A program made the translations under genes and the position numbers. Shown here one piece after another: positions 27,661-36,522 of a stretch of DNA of 64,000 bases; the first letter of the stretch is position 1; each line of letters begins with the position of its first letter. The stretch is from Azonexus sp. Lineage in GTDB: Bacteria > Pseudomonadota > Gammaproteobacteria > Burkholderiales > Rhodocyclaceae. Location: contig JAUYSK010000027.1 of assembly GCA_030696345.1 (NCBI GenBank), positions 248,001-312,000 on the forward strand. Reading direction: 5' to 3'. The notes under the pieces are model-generated. The model had not been told where the DNA came from and did no database searches. It was given only the letters and a program-made list of their open reading frames with translations.

Positions 27661-28436
27661 AGTCCACCTCCATCAACATCCTGATTGCGCCGTACTGCCT
27701 GACGCCGCTCATCCCCCGAAAACTCGCCCGTACTCTGGCGACGTTCCGCCCCCTCACGACGCTCACCCACCATCGAATGTTTCAGGTCGTGCATGTGAAG
27801 GTTGTCGTCCATACCGTAGAGATTGACGTCAACCGGCGGAGTTTCATCTTCCAGACCATCGACATGACCGTGATCGTGATGCGGCAGCTCACCGGTTTTC
27901 AGAAAGCCCCAGGTCACCTGCAGGAAGCGGAAACACATTAACGAGGAACCCAGCGGGATAGCGCTATAAACAATCCAGGTCGGCCATTCGAGATCGGGCG
28001 TCGTTGGCCCTTCGTAATTGTCTCCGGTGTCGATGCCAAGGAACTGGAAGATGGCGTAATGCGCTCCGTTTTCCCAGACGAAATGCGCGCCAAGCGCTGC
28101 AACTACACCGGTAAACAAGGCGCCGGACAGCAGGCCAAAAACAATCGCTTTGCCCCGTTTGCTGTCATCGAGACGATTGATCAGCACATCGACCCCGACG
28201 TGGATGCCTGTACGCACCCCGTAGGCCGCTCCGAACTTGGCCATCCAGACAAACATGATGATGCAGAGTTCCTGAGCCCAGCCGAAATCCAGCGTCAGCA
28301 GCCAGTCCTGCAAGACAGGAATGTCCTGTCCGGCCATGTAACGATGCATGACTGAGGCGAAGATAATCAGCGTGGCCGCCCCCATCAGGAAGGTAACCAG
28401 CAACTCTTCTAAGTGATTGAGCGCTTTGTTGATCAT
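27657..28436 (-). CDS. dctQ: TRAP transporter small permease subunit DctQ with long hydrophilic tail
   Basis: 259 residues, with four membrane segments in the first ~185 residues, then a tail of about 75 residues rich in His, Asp, Arg and Glu (HHDHGHVDGLEDETPP..., GERREGAERRQ, GDERRQAVRR). Family members are usually 160-230 aa; the tail is longer than the common form. DctQ sits between DctP and DctM in the transporter. ATGA overlap with dctM. Confidence 0.9.
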   Translation of the reverse strand: MINKALNHLEELLVTFLMGAATLIIFASVMHRYMAGQDIPVLQDWLLTLDFGWAQELCIIMFVWMAKFGAAYGVRTGIHVGVDVLINRLDDSKRGKAIVFGLLSGALFTGVVAALGAHFVWENGAHYAIFQFLGIDTGDNYEGPTTPDLEWPTWIVYSAIPLGSSLMCFRFLQVTWGFLKTGELPHHDHGHVDGLEDETPPVDVNLYGMDDNLHMHDLKHSMVGERREGAERRQSTGEFSGDERRQAVRRNQDVDGGGL

Positions 28437-28455
28437 AAATAGATCCCCCGGTATG

Positions 28456-28479
28456 ACTCGGGGGCCGCGGCCCCCGAGT
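28456..28479. promoter_or_regulatory. Perfect palindromic hairpin between dctP and dctQ
   Basis: ACTCGGGGGCCG (28456-28467) and CGGCCCCCGAGT (28468-28479) form a perfect 24-bp palindrome with no T run. In TRAP operons the binding protein is made in excess of the membrane parts; such a hairpin can protect the dctP 3' end or reduce read-through. Function inferred. Confidence 0.6.
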
Positions 28480-28497
28480 TCTTGCTGCTATGACTGA

Positions 28498-29502
28498 TTA
28501 CAGACTATCCGGCTTGAAACCGGTGTCCTTGTAAACCGCCTGGATGACTTCCTTGCCAACCCGGCCTTCCATCTTCTGATGAACCGGCACCAGCGCCTTC
28601 TTGAAAGCCAGACGCTCTTCCTTGGTCGGCACATAGACCGTCGTCTTGCCGCTCTTCTTCACGGCCTCCAGCGCGCCGTCGTTTTCAACCTTGGCGATCT
28701 GGTTGGCGTAACGGGTTGCCTGCTCCATGGCATCTTCCAGTTGAGCCCGAACATCAGCCGGCAGACCATCCCAGAACTTCTTGTTAACAATGACCGCGTA
28801 GCCAAGATAGCCATGATCGGTCACAGTCAGATGCTTCTGCACTTCATGCATCTTCTGGGTATAGAGATTGGAAATCGGGTTCTCAGTACCATCGACCACG
28901 CCGGTCTGCAGTGCCTGATAAACCTCGGAGAAAGCCATCACCTGCGGCAAACCTCCCAGCGCACGGACCTGTTCTTCAAGCACCTTCGAAGACTGGATGC
29001 GCAGCTTCTTGCCCTTCAGATCAGCTGGCGTCTTGATCGGTGTATTCAGCGAGAATGACTTGAACCCGTTATCCCAGTAGCCCAGGCCACGAATGCCCTT
29101 GGGTTCCAGCTTGGCGAGCAACTGCTTGCCAACCGCGCCATTGGTCACCTTGCGCAGGGCATCAAGGTCGCTGAAGATGAACGGTAGATCGAAGACCTCG
29201 AAGTCCTTGACGCCAAGCGGACCAAATTTGGCCAGCGACGGAGCCAGCATCTGAACGGCGCCCAATTGCAGCGCCTCCATTTCTTCCTTGTCCTTGTAAA
29301 GCGTCGAGTTGGCATAGACCTCGACCTTGACCTTGCCCTTGGTCAGCTCACCCGCCTTCTTGGCAAACATTTCAGCTGCCTTGCCCTTCGGCGTATCGGC
29401 GGCCACGACGTGGCTGAACTTGATCACGATCGGTTGCTGGGCATAGGCTGCCAGCGACAGGGCACCAGCAAAAAGGCCAATCAGAAGCTTGGAAACTTTC
29501 AT
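28498..29502 (-). CDS. dctP: TRAP transporter substrate-binding protein DctP
   Basis: 334 residues: signal peptide MKVSKLLIGLFAGALSLAAY cleaved after AYA, then the DctP fold with KFSHVVAADTPKGKAAEMFA at the N-terminus, the substrate Arg region GKKLRIQSSKVLEEQVRALG and FSEVYQALQTGVVDGTENP. The start at 29502 follows a strong GGAGGAG site; ATG at 29535 is dismissed. First gene of dctPQM and divergent from dctSR. Confidence 0.95.
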   Translation of the reverse strand: MKVSKLLIGLFAGALSLAAYAQQPIVIKFSHVVAADTPKGKAAEMFAKKAGELTKGKVKVEVYANSTLYKDKEEMEALQLGAVQMLAPSLAKFGPLGVKDFEVFDLPFIFSDLDALRKVTNGAVGKQLLAKLEPKGIRGLGYWDNGFKSFSLNTPIKTPADLKGKKLRIQSSKVLEEQVRALGGLPQVMAFSEVYQALQTGVVDGTENPISNLYTQKMHEVQKHLTVTDHGYLGYAVIVNKKFWDGLPADVRAQLEDAMEQATRYANQIAKVENDGALEAVKKSGKTTVYVPTKEERLAFKKALVPVHQKMEGRVGKEVIQAVYKDTGFKPDSL

Positions 29503-29580
29503 CTTTTTCTCCTCCAGAGATAGTGTCGCGACCATTTGAATTGCGACTGAAGCAAAGTATTACGAAAGATGTAATCGCTG

Positions 29581-29603
29581 CGTATTGTGGATTTCCACAT
29601 ACG
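29581..29603. promoter_or_regulatory. Palindrome upstream of dctP, candidate DctR operator
   Basis: CGTA-T-TGTGGA-TT-TCCACA-TACG, two nearly perfect 10-bp arms. The core TTGTGGA-TT-TCCACAT matches the element at 30028-30043 upstream of dctS. It lies about 80 bp upstream of the dctP start codon. Operator role inferred from position and recurrence. Confidence 0.55.
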
Positions 29604-29611
29604 GCGCCTGA

Positions 29612-29639
29612 AATAAAACAAACGCCGGACAAGCCGGCG
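29612..29639 (-). terminator. Terminator left behind by dctA
   Basis: CGCCGG (29623-29628) / CCGGCG (29634-29639) with loop ACAAG; on the minus strand it is followed by TTTGTTTTATTT. It lies 24 nt after the end of the dctA remnant and is the expected terminator of that gene. Confidence 0.65.
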
Positions 29640-29662
29640 GTTTCTTTGCTTACGGGTTCTGG

Positions 29663-29914
29663 TCAATTGTGTTCGACGATCGGTCGCGGACTGTGCGAAA
29701 TTTCGATGTCCGGCGCATCATCCAGCACCAGTTCCGGAAACTCTGCCTCATCAACGGTTCGTGGTTGAGCACGGCGCTCAGCCGATCGGTATCCAGCGCG
29801 ATGATGCAAAAGATGATGAGGTTTCATCGCCACGCCGGATTCCGGGTAGAAATGGCCGAGAGCGACGCCAAATGCAATGGCGCCTATGACCTGAAAACAC
29901 AGACTCTTGAACAC
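29663..29914 (-). pseudogene. dctA: Remnant of dctA (C4-dicarboxylate:cation symporter), internally deleted
   Basis: The frame from GTG at 29914 encodes [20 protein letters not shown] followed by [11 protein letters not shown], the well-known N-terminus of DctA (first membrane helix plus GHFYPxxGxAMKP). The symporter is normally about 420-450 residues; here the text jumps right after KP to a short region where another frame reads [11 protein letters not shown], like the DctA C-terminal LD..+L..VLN, before the first frame resumes with PELVLDD and stops at 29663. So the gene has lost most of its middle and probably carries a frameshift at the join. The call rests on recognised family sequence, not on an alignment run. 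Confidence 0.75.
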
Positions 29915-30012
29915 TGCTCACCTAGCCGTGAAACAGGCACCCCTCTGATGACAACATGCGGAAAGATTCCGAAAACAGGCGGCAGTATCGTGATCGCTGC
30001 AATGCAGCACTG

Positions 30013-30043
30013 TTGTGGAAATGCGAATTGTGGAAATCCGCAA
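30013..30043. promoter_or_regulatory. Tandem TTGTGGAAA elements upstream of dctS, candidate DctR operator
   Basis: TTGTGGAAATGCGAA (30013-30027) is followed exactly by TTGTGGAAATCCGCAA (30028-30043); the second is a palindrome (TTGTGGA-AA-TCCGCAA) like the one at 29585-29600. The pair ends 38 bp before the dctS start, a fit for autoregulation. Confidence 0.5.
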
Positions 30044-30081
30044 TGGCAGCCGCAGGAATAACGTGGTGTACCATTTCCGAC

Positions 30082-32067
30082 ATGAGTCATGCTCGCCCCA
30101 CTCCGCCCAACAGCGCCCGCCGCCTGCGCTGGTTGCTTGCCCTGCCCAAGCTGGGCATCGTCATGCTCCTGATTGCACTGCTTTCGTTACTCTGGCTGCT
30201 GCATCGCAATGAAGTCGATGAAGACCGCGCCGCACTGATCAAGGACGTACTTTGGCTGGAACAAAACATCCGCTTTCACCTGAGCGGCAACGAAGACCAG
30301 TTGCAACAACTGGCTGCCGATATGGGCAATCGGGCCGACCGGAAGAATGTCTTTCGCCTGCGCGCGGCGCATCTCCTGAAAAACAACCCTGAAATCTCCC
30401 AGCTACTTTGGTTCGACGCCCACCGCAAGGTCATCGACGCCCTGCCCAGCACAACCCTGCCGGATCAGGAAATTGCAGCCTTCGGCCCGCCGGTCACCGA
30501 CAAGGCATTCGAACTGGCCAGCCGTCTCGGCAAACGCTTCTACAGCGAACCCTTCTTTCTGGACGGCAACCGGGCCTTTATTGAAATCATGGTTCCGGTT
30601 TTTGTCGAGAGCCAACTTAAAGGCATGCTGGTTGCCGTCTATCCGCTCGACACCCTGCTCGGCAATCTGGTGCCCTGGTGGTTCACCGAGAAATACAAGG
30701 TAGTGATCAGCGACGACAACGATATCCCGTATGCGGCCAAAACCAATATCGAAGGTAAAAGCACCCAGAGTTACGAAATCCCCTTCGACCCACCGGGTTA
30801 TGGCATGAAACTGCGGGTTACCAGCTATCAAAATGCCGACAATTCCCTGCAGCGCCTGCTCACTCTGGCGATCATCACCCTTGCCGCTGGGGTTTTCTGG
30901 AGCCTGTGGCTGGTCCGCGATCTGATGAAAAAACGCTTGCGCGCCGAAGAGGCCTTGCGTTCGGAACACGCTTTTCGCGCCGCCATGGAAAACTCACTGA
31001 CGGTTGGCATGCGCGCCCGTGACCTCAAGGGCACAATCATTTACGTCAATCCGGCCTTCTGCAGAATGAGCGGCTTTTCGGCCGACGAACTGGTCGGCCA
31101 GTCGTCTCCCATGCCGTACTGGGCGCCCGACCAGATCGATGAAACCTATGCCATCCATCAGACTGTTCTGGCCGGAGAAGCCCCCGCCGAGGGATTCGAA
31201 ATCACTTTCGTCAGAAAGAACGGTGAACGCTTTAATGCGCTGATCTACGAGGCCAAATTGATCGACGGCAACGGCCAGCATACCGGCTGGATGGCCTCCA
31301 TTCTCGACATCACCGAGCGAAAGCGTGCGGAAGAGCAGGCCCGTTTACAGCAGGAGCAACTTCAATTCACCTCGCGCCTGGTCACCATGGGAGAAATGGC
31401 CTCGACACTGGCCCACGAACTGAATCAACCGCTCGCCGCCATCGCCAGTTACAACACTGGTTGCCTGAATCTGCTGGAACGCTCCGACTGTCAGGCGCAG
31501 GACATTCGTCCGGCCCTCGAAAAAATCAGCGTCCAGGCCCAGCGCGCCGGCAAGATCATCCGTCGCGTCCATGATTTCGTGCGCAAGAGCGAGCCCAAGC
31601 GGGCGCCTTGCTCGCTGGCTGAAGTATTCGAGGATTGTCTCGGCTTCGTCGAGGCCGATGCCCGCAAGCGGCACATCCGTATCGAATGCGACATCCCTCA
31701 AATACCCGCCATCCCGGCCGACCGCCTGATGCTGGAGCAGGTGCTACTCAATTTGATTCGTAACGGCATGGAAGCCATGGCAAGCACCCCGGAGGCCTAT
31801 CGCACCCTGCGGATCACGACCGAAGTCAGCACCGACGAACTCCGCGTCAGCGTCAGCGACCATGGTACCGGCATCGCCCCGGAGGTCCGCGACAAGCTCT
31901 TTACGGCCTTTTTCACGACCAAACCGGAAGGGATGGGCGTCGGGCTGTCAATCTGCCGCTCGATCATTGAATTTCATCGCGGCCGCTTGTGGGCCGAGGA
32001 CAACCCCCATACGCCAACCGGAAGCGGTACGATATTCATCTTCACCCTGCCGATGGAAGCCACATGA
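30082..32067 (+). CDS. dctS: C4-dicarboxylate sensor histidine kinase DctS-like
   Basis: 661 residues: membrane segment near residues 22-42, periplasmic sensor region of about 210 residues, second membrane segment near 265-285, PAS domain (~300-425), and a kinase core with LAHELNQPLAAIASY (His445), NLIRNGMEAM and GTGIAPE...GMGVGLSICRS. This is the DctS/FixL-type of kinase paired with FixJ-type regulators. ATG at 30082 is preferred over 29956 or 30043 because the latter would overlap the operator-like repeats. It is divergent from dctPQM and its stop overlaps dctR. Confidence 0.9.
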   Translation: MSHARPTPPNSARRLRWLLALPKLGIVMLLIALLSLLWLLHRNEVDEDRAALIKDVLWLEQNIRFHLSGNEDQLQQLAADMGNRADRKNVFRLRAAHLLKNNPEISQLLWFDAHRKVIDALPSTTLPDQEIAAFGPPVTDKAFELASRLGKRFYSEPFFLDGNRAFIEIMVPVFVESQLKGMLVAVYPLDTLLGNLVPWWFTEKYKVVISDDNDIPYAAKTNIEGKSTQSYEIPFDPPGYGMKLRVTSYQNADNSLQRLLTLAIITLAAGVFWSLWLVRDLMKKRLRAEEALRSEHAFRAAMENSLTVGMRARDLKGTIIYVNPAFCRMSGFSADELVGQSSPMPYWAPDQIDETYAIHQTVLAGEAPAEGFEITFVRKNGERFNALIYEAKLIDGNGQHTGWMASILDITERKRAEEQARLQQEQLQFTSRLVTMGEMASTLAHELNQPLAAIASYNTGCLNLLERSDCQAQDIRPALEKISVQAQRAGKIIRRVHDFVRKSEPKRAPCSLAEVFEDCLGFVEADARKRHIRIECDIPQIPAIPADRLMLEQVLLNLIRNGMEAMASTPEAYRTLRITTEVSTDELRVSVSDHGTGIAPEVRDKLFTAFFTTKPEGMGVGLSICRSIIEFHRGRLWAEDNPHTPTGSGTIFIFTLPMEAT

Positions 32068-32660
32068 GCCCGCCGCAAGCCCACCTGGTCGATGACGACG
32101 ATGCCATCCGCGACGCCCTGGCCTGGTTGCTGACATCGCGTGGCATTCCGCACGCCGCCTACGATTCGGCCGAAAGCTTCCTGGCCGCCTGGACACCCGG
32201 CACCAGCGGTTGTGTCGTGCTCGATATGCGGATGTCCGGCATGAGCGGCCTCGACTGCTTTGACCAGCTCAAGGAACGGAATTCGACCCTGCCGGTGATC
32301 TTTCTGACCGGCCACGGCGATGTACCGCTGGCCGTCGCCACACTCAAGAAAGGCGCCTTCGATTTCTTCGAGAAGCCGCTCAACGACAATGATCTGGCCA
32401 GTCGCATCGTCGAAGCCATGGAGCTCGACGCCCGCCAACGCGCCGCCAATGCTACGGTGGACTCGGTAAAAAGCCGACTTTCCAGCCTGACCACCCGCGA
32501 ACGCCAAATCATGGAACAGGTCCTGCTGGGAAAATTCAACAAGGTCATTGCCGACGAACTGAACATCAGCATGCGCACCGTTGAGGTGCATCGGGCCAAC
32601 CTGTTCGACAAGATGCGGGTAAAAACCGCAGTAGAACTGGCCAATTTGTTGAAACCCTGA
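32064..32660 (+). CDS. dctR: FixJ/NarL-type response regulator DctR-like
   Basis: 198 residues: receiver domain with the acidic pair DDDD near residue 10, phosphoacceptor Asp54 (VVLDMRMSG), LTGHGD and KP switch residues, then a LuxR-type HTH (LTTRERQIMEQVLLGKFNKV, SMRTVEVHRANLFDKM). It shares the FixJ-family short form. The ATG overlaps the dctS stop (ATGA). With dctS it should activate dctPQM in response to C4-dicarboxylates, as in Rhodobacter. Confidence 0.9.
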   Translation: MSPPQAHLVDDDDAIRDALAWLLTSRGIPHAAYDSAESFLAAWTPGTSGCVVLDMRMSGMSGLDCFDQLKERNSTLPVIFLTGHGDVPLAVATLKKGAFDFFEKPLNDNDLASRIVEAMELDARQRAANATVDSVKSRLSSLTTRERQIMEQVLLGKFNKVIADELNISMRTVEVHRANLFDKMRVKTAVELANLLKP

Positions 32661-32770
32661 TCCCGGTGCTTCCCTAAGCCCTTTTTTTTCGCTAGCATCA
32701 CTGCAAAATTGCATGCGCCCATGCGGCGAAACTTCCCCCTGATTCGTAATACCCTTTCCACGAGGCAACC

Positions 32771-33097
32771 ATGAGCGAGCATATTCATTACGTCACCGAC
32801 GACACTTTTGAAGCCGAAGTGCTGCAATCTCAGCAGCCAGTGCTCGTCGATTACTGGGCCGAATGGTGCGGCCCGTGCAAGATGATCGCCCCCATCCTCG
32901 ACGAAATCGCCGCCGAATACGCTGGCAAGCTCAAGGTGACCAAGGTCAATATTGATGACAATCAGGCGACCCCGGCCAAGTTTGGCATTCGCGGCATCCC
33001 GACACTGATGATCTTCAAGAACGGCAATGTCGAAGCCACCAAGGTCGGCGCCCTCTCCAAGTCGCAACTCGCTGCCTTTATTGACAGCAACCTGTAA
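32771..33097 (+). CDS. trxA: Thioredoxin 1
   Basis: 108 residues, full-length thioredoxin with the active site [11 protein letters not shown] near residues 28-38 and the cis-Pro loop [11 protein letters not shown]. No signal peptide, so cytoplasmic. It lies just upstream of rho, a neighbour order found in many Proteobacteria. Confidence 0.96.
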   Translation: MSEHIHYVTDDTFEAEVLQSQQPVLVDYWAEWCGPCKMIAPILDEIAAEYAGKLKVTKVNIDDNQATPAKFGIRGIPTLMIFKNGNVEATKVGALSKSQLAAFIDSNL

Positions 33098-33113
33098 TCT
33101 CCGTAGTCTCCCG

Positions 33114-33142
33114 GCCTGAAGGTGCTTTCTGCGCCTTCAGGC
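33114..33142. terminator. Hairpin after trxA without T run
   Basis: GCCTGAAGGTGC / GCGCCTTCAGGC (12 pairs, one G-U) with loop TTTCT, 17 nt after the trxA stop. No T run follows, so it may be an mRNA-stability element rather than an intrinsic terminator. Confidence 0.55.
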
Positions 33143-33214
33143 TGACGCACCCGGCCCCGCGCCCCGGCGTCCTTCACCACCCCAAAAAGCTCTCCAGCTC
33201 CAGCGTCCCGGCTC

Positions 33215-33230
33215 CCGGGCAAATGCCCGG
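33215..33230 (+). promoter_or_regulatory. Hairpin in the rho leader
   Basis: CCGGGCA / TGCCCGG with loop AA, ending 29 nt before the rho start codon. Rho synthesis is autogenously attenuated in other bacteria; whether this stem takes part is inference. Confidence 0.4.
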
Positions 33231-33259
33231 CTTTCAGATCCGGCGCCAAATACTCCCAC

Positions 33260-34519
33260 ATGCAACTTTCCGAACTCAAGACACTACACGTCAGCAAACT
33301 GCTCGATATGGCCACCGAACTGGTCATCGAGAACGCCAACCGCATGCGCAAGCAGGAGCTGATTTACGCCATCCTGAAGGCCATCGCCAAAAACGGCACC
33401 ACCATCTACGGCGACGGAACACTCGAAGTGCTGCAGGACGGCTTCGGCTTCCTCCGCTCCTCGGATACCTCCTACCTCGCCAATACGGATGACATCTACG
33501 TTTCCCCGTCGCAGGTCCGGCGCTTCAATCTGCGCACCGGCGATACCATCGAGGGTGAAATTCGCACCCCGAAGGAAGGCGAACGCTACGTTGCGCTAAC
33601 CAAGCTGGAATCGATCAACGGTTTCCCGCCGGAAGCGAACAAGAACAAGATCATGTTCGAGAATCTGACGCCGCTGCACCCGACGCGTCACCTGAAACTC
33701 GAACGCGACATCAAGGCCGACGAGAACATCACCAGCCGCGTGATCGACATGATCGCCCCGGTCGGTGCCGGCCAGCGCGGCCTGATCGTCTCGCCGCCGA
33801 AATCCGGCAAGACCGTGATGTTGCAGAACATCGCCCACGCCATCACGGTAAATCACCCGGACGTCGTGCTGATTGTGCTGTTGATCGACGAGCGCCCGGA
33901 AGAAGTTACCGAAATGACCCGCACCGTCAAGGGCGAGGTCGTCGCCTCGACCTTCGACGAACCGGCCAGCCGCCACGTCGCCGTTGCTGAAATGGTAATC
34001 GAGAAGGCCAAGCGCCTGGTCGAGCACAAGAAGGATGTGGTCATTCTGCTTGACTCGATCACCCGCCTGGCCCGTGCCTACAATACTGTGCAGCCGGCCT
34101 CCGGCAAGGTGCTGACCGGTGGTGTCGATGCCAATGCCCTGCAGAAGCCGAAACGCTTCTTCGGTGCAGCCCGCAACATCGAGGAAGGCGGCTCGCTGAC
34201 CATTCTCGCCACGGCGCTGATCGACACCGGTTCGCGCATGGACGAAGTGATCTACGAAGAATTCAAGGGGACGGGCAACTCCGAAATCCACCTCGACCGT
34301 CGCATGGCCGAGAAGCGGATGTACCCGGCAATCAACGTCAATCGCTCCGGTACTCGCCGCGAAGAACTGCTGCTCAAGCCCGATGTGCTGCAAAAAATGT
34401 GGGTGCTGCGCAAGCTCTGCTACCCGATGGACGACCTCGCCGCCATGGAATTCCTGCTCGACAAGGTCAAGTCAACCAAGGGCAACGCCGAGTTCTTTGA
34501 TGCGATGAGGCGTGGTTAA
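33260..34519 (+). CDS. rho: Transcription termination factor Rho
   Basis: 419 residues: N-terminal RNA-binding domain ([18 protein letters not shown], then [20 protein letters not shown] cold-shock fold), P-loop [13 protein letters not shown], Walker [17 protein letters not shown] and the R-loop region. Hexameric helicase that ends transcription. No clear ribosome site precedes the ATG. Confidence 0.97.
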   Translation: MQLSELKTLHVSKLLDMATELVIENANRMRKQELIYAILKAIAKNGTTIYGDGTLEVLQDGFGFLRSSDTSYLANTDDIYVSPSQVRRFNLRTGDTIEGEIRTPKEGERYVALTKLESINGFPPEANKNKIMFENLTPLHPTRHLKLERDIKADENITSRVIDMIAPVGAGQRGLIVSPPKSGKTVMLQNIAHAITVNHPDVVLIVLLIDERPEEVTEMTRTVKGEVVASTFDEPASRHVAVAEMVIEKAKRLVEHKKDVVILLDSITRLARAYNTVQPASGKVLTGGVDANALQKPKRFFGAARNIEEGGSLTILATALIDTGSRMDEVIYEEFKGTGNSEIHLDRRMAEKRMYPAINVNRSGTRREELLLKPDVLQKMWVLRKLCYPMDDLAAMEFLLDKVKSTKGNAEFFDAMRRG

Positions 34520-34605
34520 GTATTGCAAGCACGTGATTATTCTAGGATAATCATGCGTTTTCCAGGTCGGCCACATCCGCCGGTCGCGTAACGAAAGGAC
34601 ACAAA

Positions 34606-34827
34606 ATGAAAGCCAACATCCATCCCGAATACAATGATCTGCAGGTGACCTGCTCTTGTGGCAGCACCTTCACGACCAAATCCACCATGAAGAAGCCGCT
34701 TCATGTTGAAGTCTGCTCCCTGTGCCACCCGTTCTACACCGGCAAGCAGAAGATCGTCGATACCGCTGGTCGCGTTGAACGCTTCAACCAGAAGTTCGGC
34801 GCCATGCGCGGCAAGGCTGCTGCCTGA
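34606..34827 (+). CDS. rpmE: 50S ribosomal protein L31 (zinc-binding form)
   Basis: 73 residues, MKANIHPEY start, with the four-Cys zinc site CSCG and CSLC typical of the C+ form of L31. A GAAAGGA ribosome site lies upstream. A short dyad TGATTAT/ATAATCA (34534-34553) in the 86-bp gap after rho may be part of its promoter region. Confidence 0.96.
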   Translation: MKANIHPEYNDLQVTCSCGSTFTTKSTMKKPLHVEVCSLCHPFYTGKQKIVDTAGRVERFNQKFGAMRGKAAA

Positions 34828-34847
34828 TTGCTCTGAATTGCGGTATA

Positions 34848-34874
34848 AAAGGCAGCCTGCAGGCTGCCTTTTTT
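34848..34874 (+). terminator. Rho-independent terminator of rpmE
   Basis: AAAGGCAGCC / GGCTGCCTTT with a TGCA loop and a following T run. Confidence 0.88.
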
Positions 34875-34899
34875 ATTTCCGGCCACCAAGTATTGCCTC

Positions 34900-36522
34900 A
34901 TGCCTGATTTCCTTGCCCTGATCCGTCGCGGTATCCGCCTGCCTCCGGCCGGCTGGATGCTGGCGGCCATTCTGGCCTTCTACGTGCTGGCCGGACTGTT
35001 CGGCCGCGATCCGTGGAAGGGCGAGGACGCCATCCACATCGGCACGGCGTGGCACATGCTCCATTACAGCGACTGGCTGTCGCCCGATCTGGCCGGTCGC
35101 TCGTTCCACGAGCCGCCGCTGTATTACTGGAGCGCCGCGCTGACCGGCAGTATTTTCGGCTGGCTGTTGCCGATGCACGAAGCGATGCGCCTGGCCAGCG
35201 GCCTCTGGGTGACGCTGACGCTGATGGGCCTGTATTACGCCGGCCGCGAACTCTATGGCCAGGACAGCGCTGCCGCCAGCCCCTTGCTGCTTGCCGGTTG
35301 CGCCGGCCTGCTCATCCACGCCCACGACGCCCAACCGATGCTGATCGCCCTCGCCGCCTACAGCGGGGGGCTGGGCGCACTAGCCACGATCGGTCGCAAG
35401 CCGCGGCTGACCGGCATTTATTACGGACTGGCGGTGGCCGGCTGCCTGCTCGGCACCGGTATTGCCCCAACCTTGCCGCTGCTCGCCATTGCGCCTTTTG
35501 CCTGGTGGCTTTCGCCGGATCGCCCCAAAGCACTGCACACGCTGGCGATCGGCCTCGGCATCGCGGCGCTGCTGATCCTGCCCTGGCCGCTATTGCTGCT
35601 GATTCTTGAGCCCAGCCGCTTTCATGGCTGGTTGGCTACCGAACTGACGCCGCTGAAAACCTCGTTCTCTTTCTCGGGTGCCGGCAGTTTTATCGCCATG
35701 CTGCCGTGGTTCGCTTTTCCTGCCCTGCCGCTGGCTGGCTGGACGCTGTGGACGCGCCGCAAGGATCTCCGCGCCGCAGCGCAATCGTTGCCGCTGGCTT
35801 TCCTGCTCCTTACCCTGTTGATGCTGGCGCTGGCCTATCGGCCACGCGAAATCCCGGCGCTGTTGCTGTTGCCGCCGCTCGCCCTACTCGCCACACCGGG
35901 TGCCCTGTCACTTCGTCGTGGCGCCGCCAATGCCTTCGACTGGTTTGCGATGATGACCTTCACCTTTTTTGCTGGCGTCATCTGGTTGGCCTGGTCGGCG
36001 ATGGCACTCGGCTGGCCGGAAAAGCTGGCCAAGCGCGTCGTCGTCTTGCGTCCCGGCTTTGTCGGCCAGTTTGATCTCTCCGACTTCATCGTCGGCCTGA
36101 TCGGCACGGCATGGTGGGTCTGGCTGATTTTTACCGCGCCGCGCTCGCCCTACCGCAGCCTGACGCACTGGACGCTCGGTTTCACCACCCTGTGGTTGCT
36201 GGCAACGACACTGATCCTGCCCTGGTTCGACTACGGCAAGAGCTATCGCCCGGTGGCACAGGCCATCTCCCGCGCCCTGCCGGATGGCCATCGCTGCCTG
36301 GCCGAGCGTGGCCTGAGTGATACCCAGCGCGCCTCGCTGGCCTACTTCGTCGAGATTGAACCCGCCTCAATCGACACCGAGGCTGGAAAATCCTGTGACT
36401 GGCTGCTAGTCGGCGGCGATACCCGCCAGGAACTGGCCTCCCCCGCCGGCAACTGGACCAAGGTCTGGGAAGGCAGCCGCCCCGGCGACCGCAAAGAGAA
36501 ATTCCGCCTTTTCAGGCGTTGA
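34900..36522 (+). CDS. GT-C family membrane glycosyltransferase (ArnT/PMT-like)
   Basis: 540 residues with about 12 hydrophobic segments. The first luminal loop has the acidic motif GRDPWKGEDAIHIGTAWHML and FHEPPLYYW, the pattern of ArnT/PMT-type transferases that use lipid-linked sugar donors. The C-terminus is a short soluble domain. The donor and acceptor cannot be told; lipid A or protein modification is possible. It starts right after the rpmE terminator and overlaps the convergent HD gene by 11 nt. Confidence 0.8.
   Translation: MPDFLALIRRGIRLPPAGWMLAAILAFYVLAGLFGRDPWKGEDAIHIGTAWHMLHYSDWLSPDLAGRSFHEPPLYYWSAALTGSIFGWLLPMHEAMRLASGLWVTLTLMGLYYAGRELYGQDSAAASPLLLAGCAGLLIHAHDAQPMLIALAAYSGGLGALATIGRKPRLTGIYYGLAVAGCLLGTGIAPTLPLLAIAPFAWWLSPDRPKALHTLAIGLGIAALLILPWPLLLLILEPSRFHGWLATELTPLKTSFSFSGAGSFIAMLPWFAFPALPLAGWTLWTRRKDLRAAAQSLPLAFLLLTLLMLALAYRPREIPALLLLPPLALLATPGALSLRRGAANAFDWFAMMTFTFFAGVIWLAWSAMALGWPEKLAKRVVVLRPGFVGQFDLSDFIVGLIGTAWWVWLIFTAPRSPYRSLTHWTLGFTTLWLLATTLILPWFDYGKSYRPVAQAISRALPDGHRCLAERGLSDTQRASLAYFVEIEPASIDTEAGKSCDWLLVGGDTRQELASPAGNWTKVWEGSRPGDRKEKFRLFRR

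Noticed and set aside
29959..29971. CGGAA-AGA-TTCCG dyad between dctA remnant and dctS
   Set aside because: Similar only in part to the TTGTGGA elements; too short to list as an operator.
29669..30061. 130-residue plus-strand frame between dctP and dctS
   Set aside because: It overlaps the dctA remnant and has no ribosome site or family resemblance; the minus-strand frame explains the region better.
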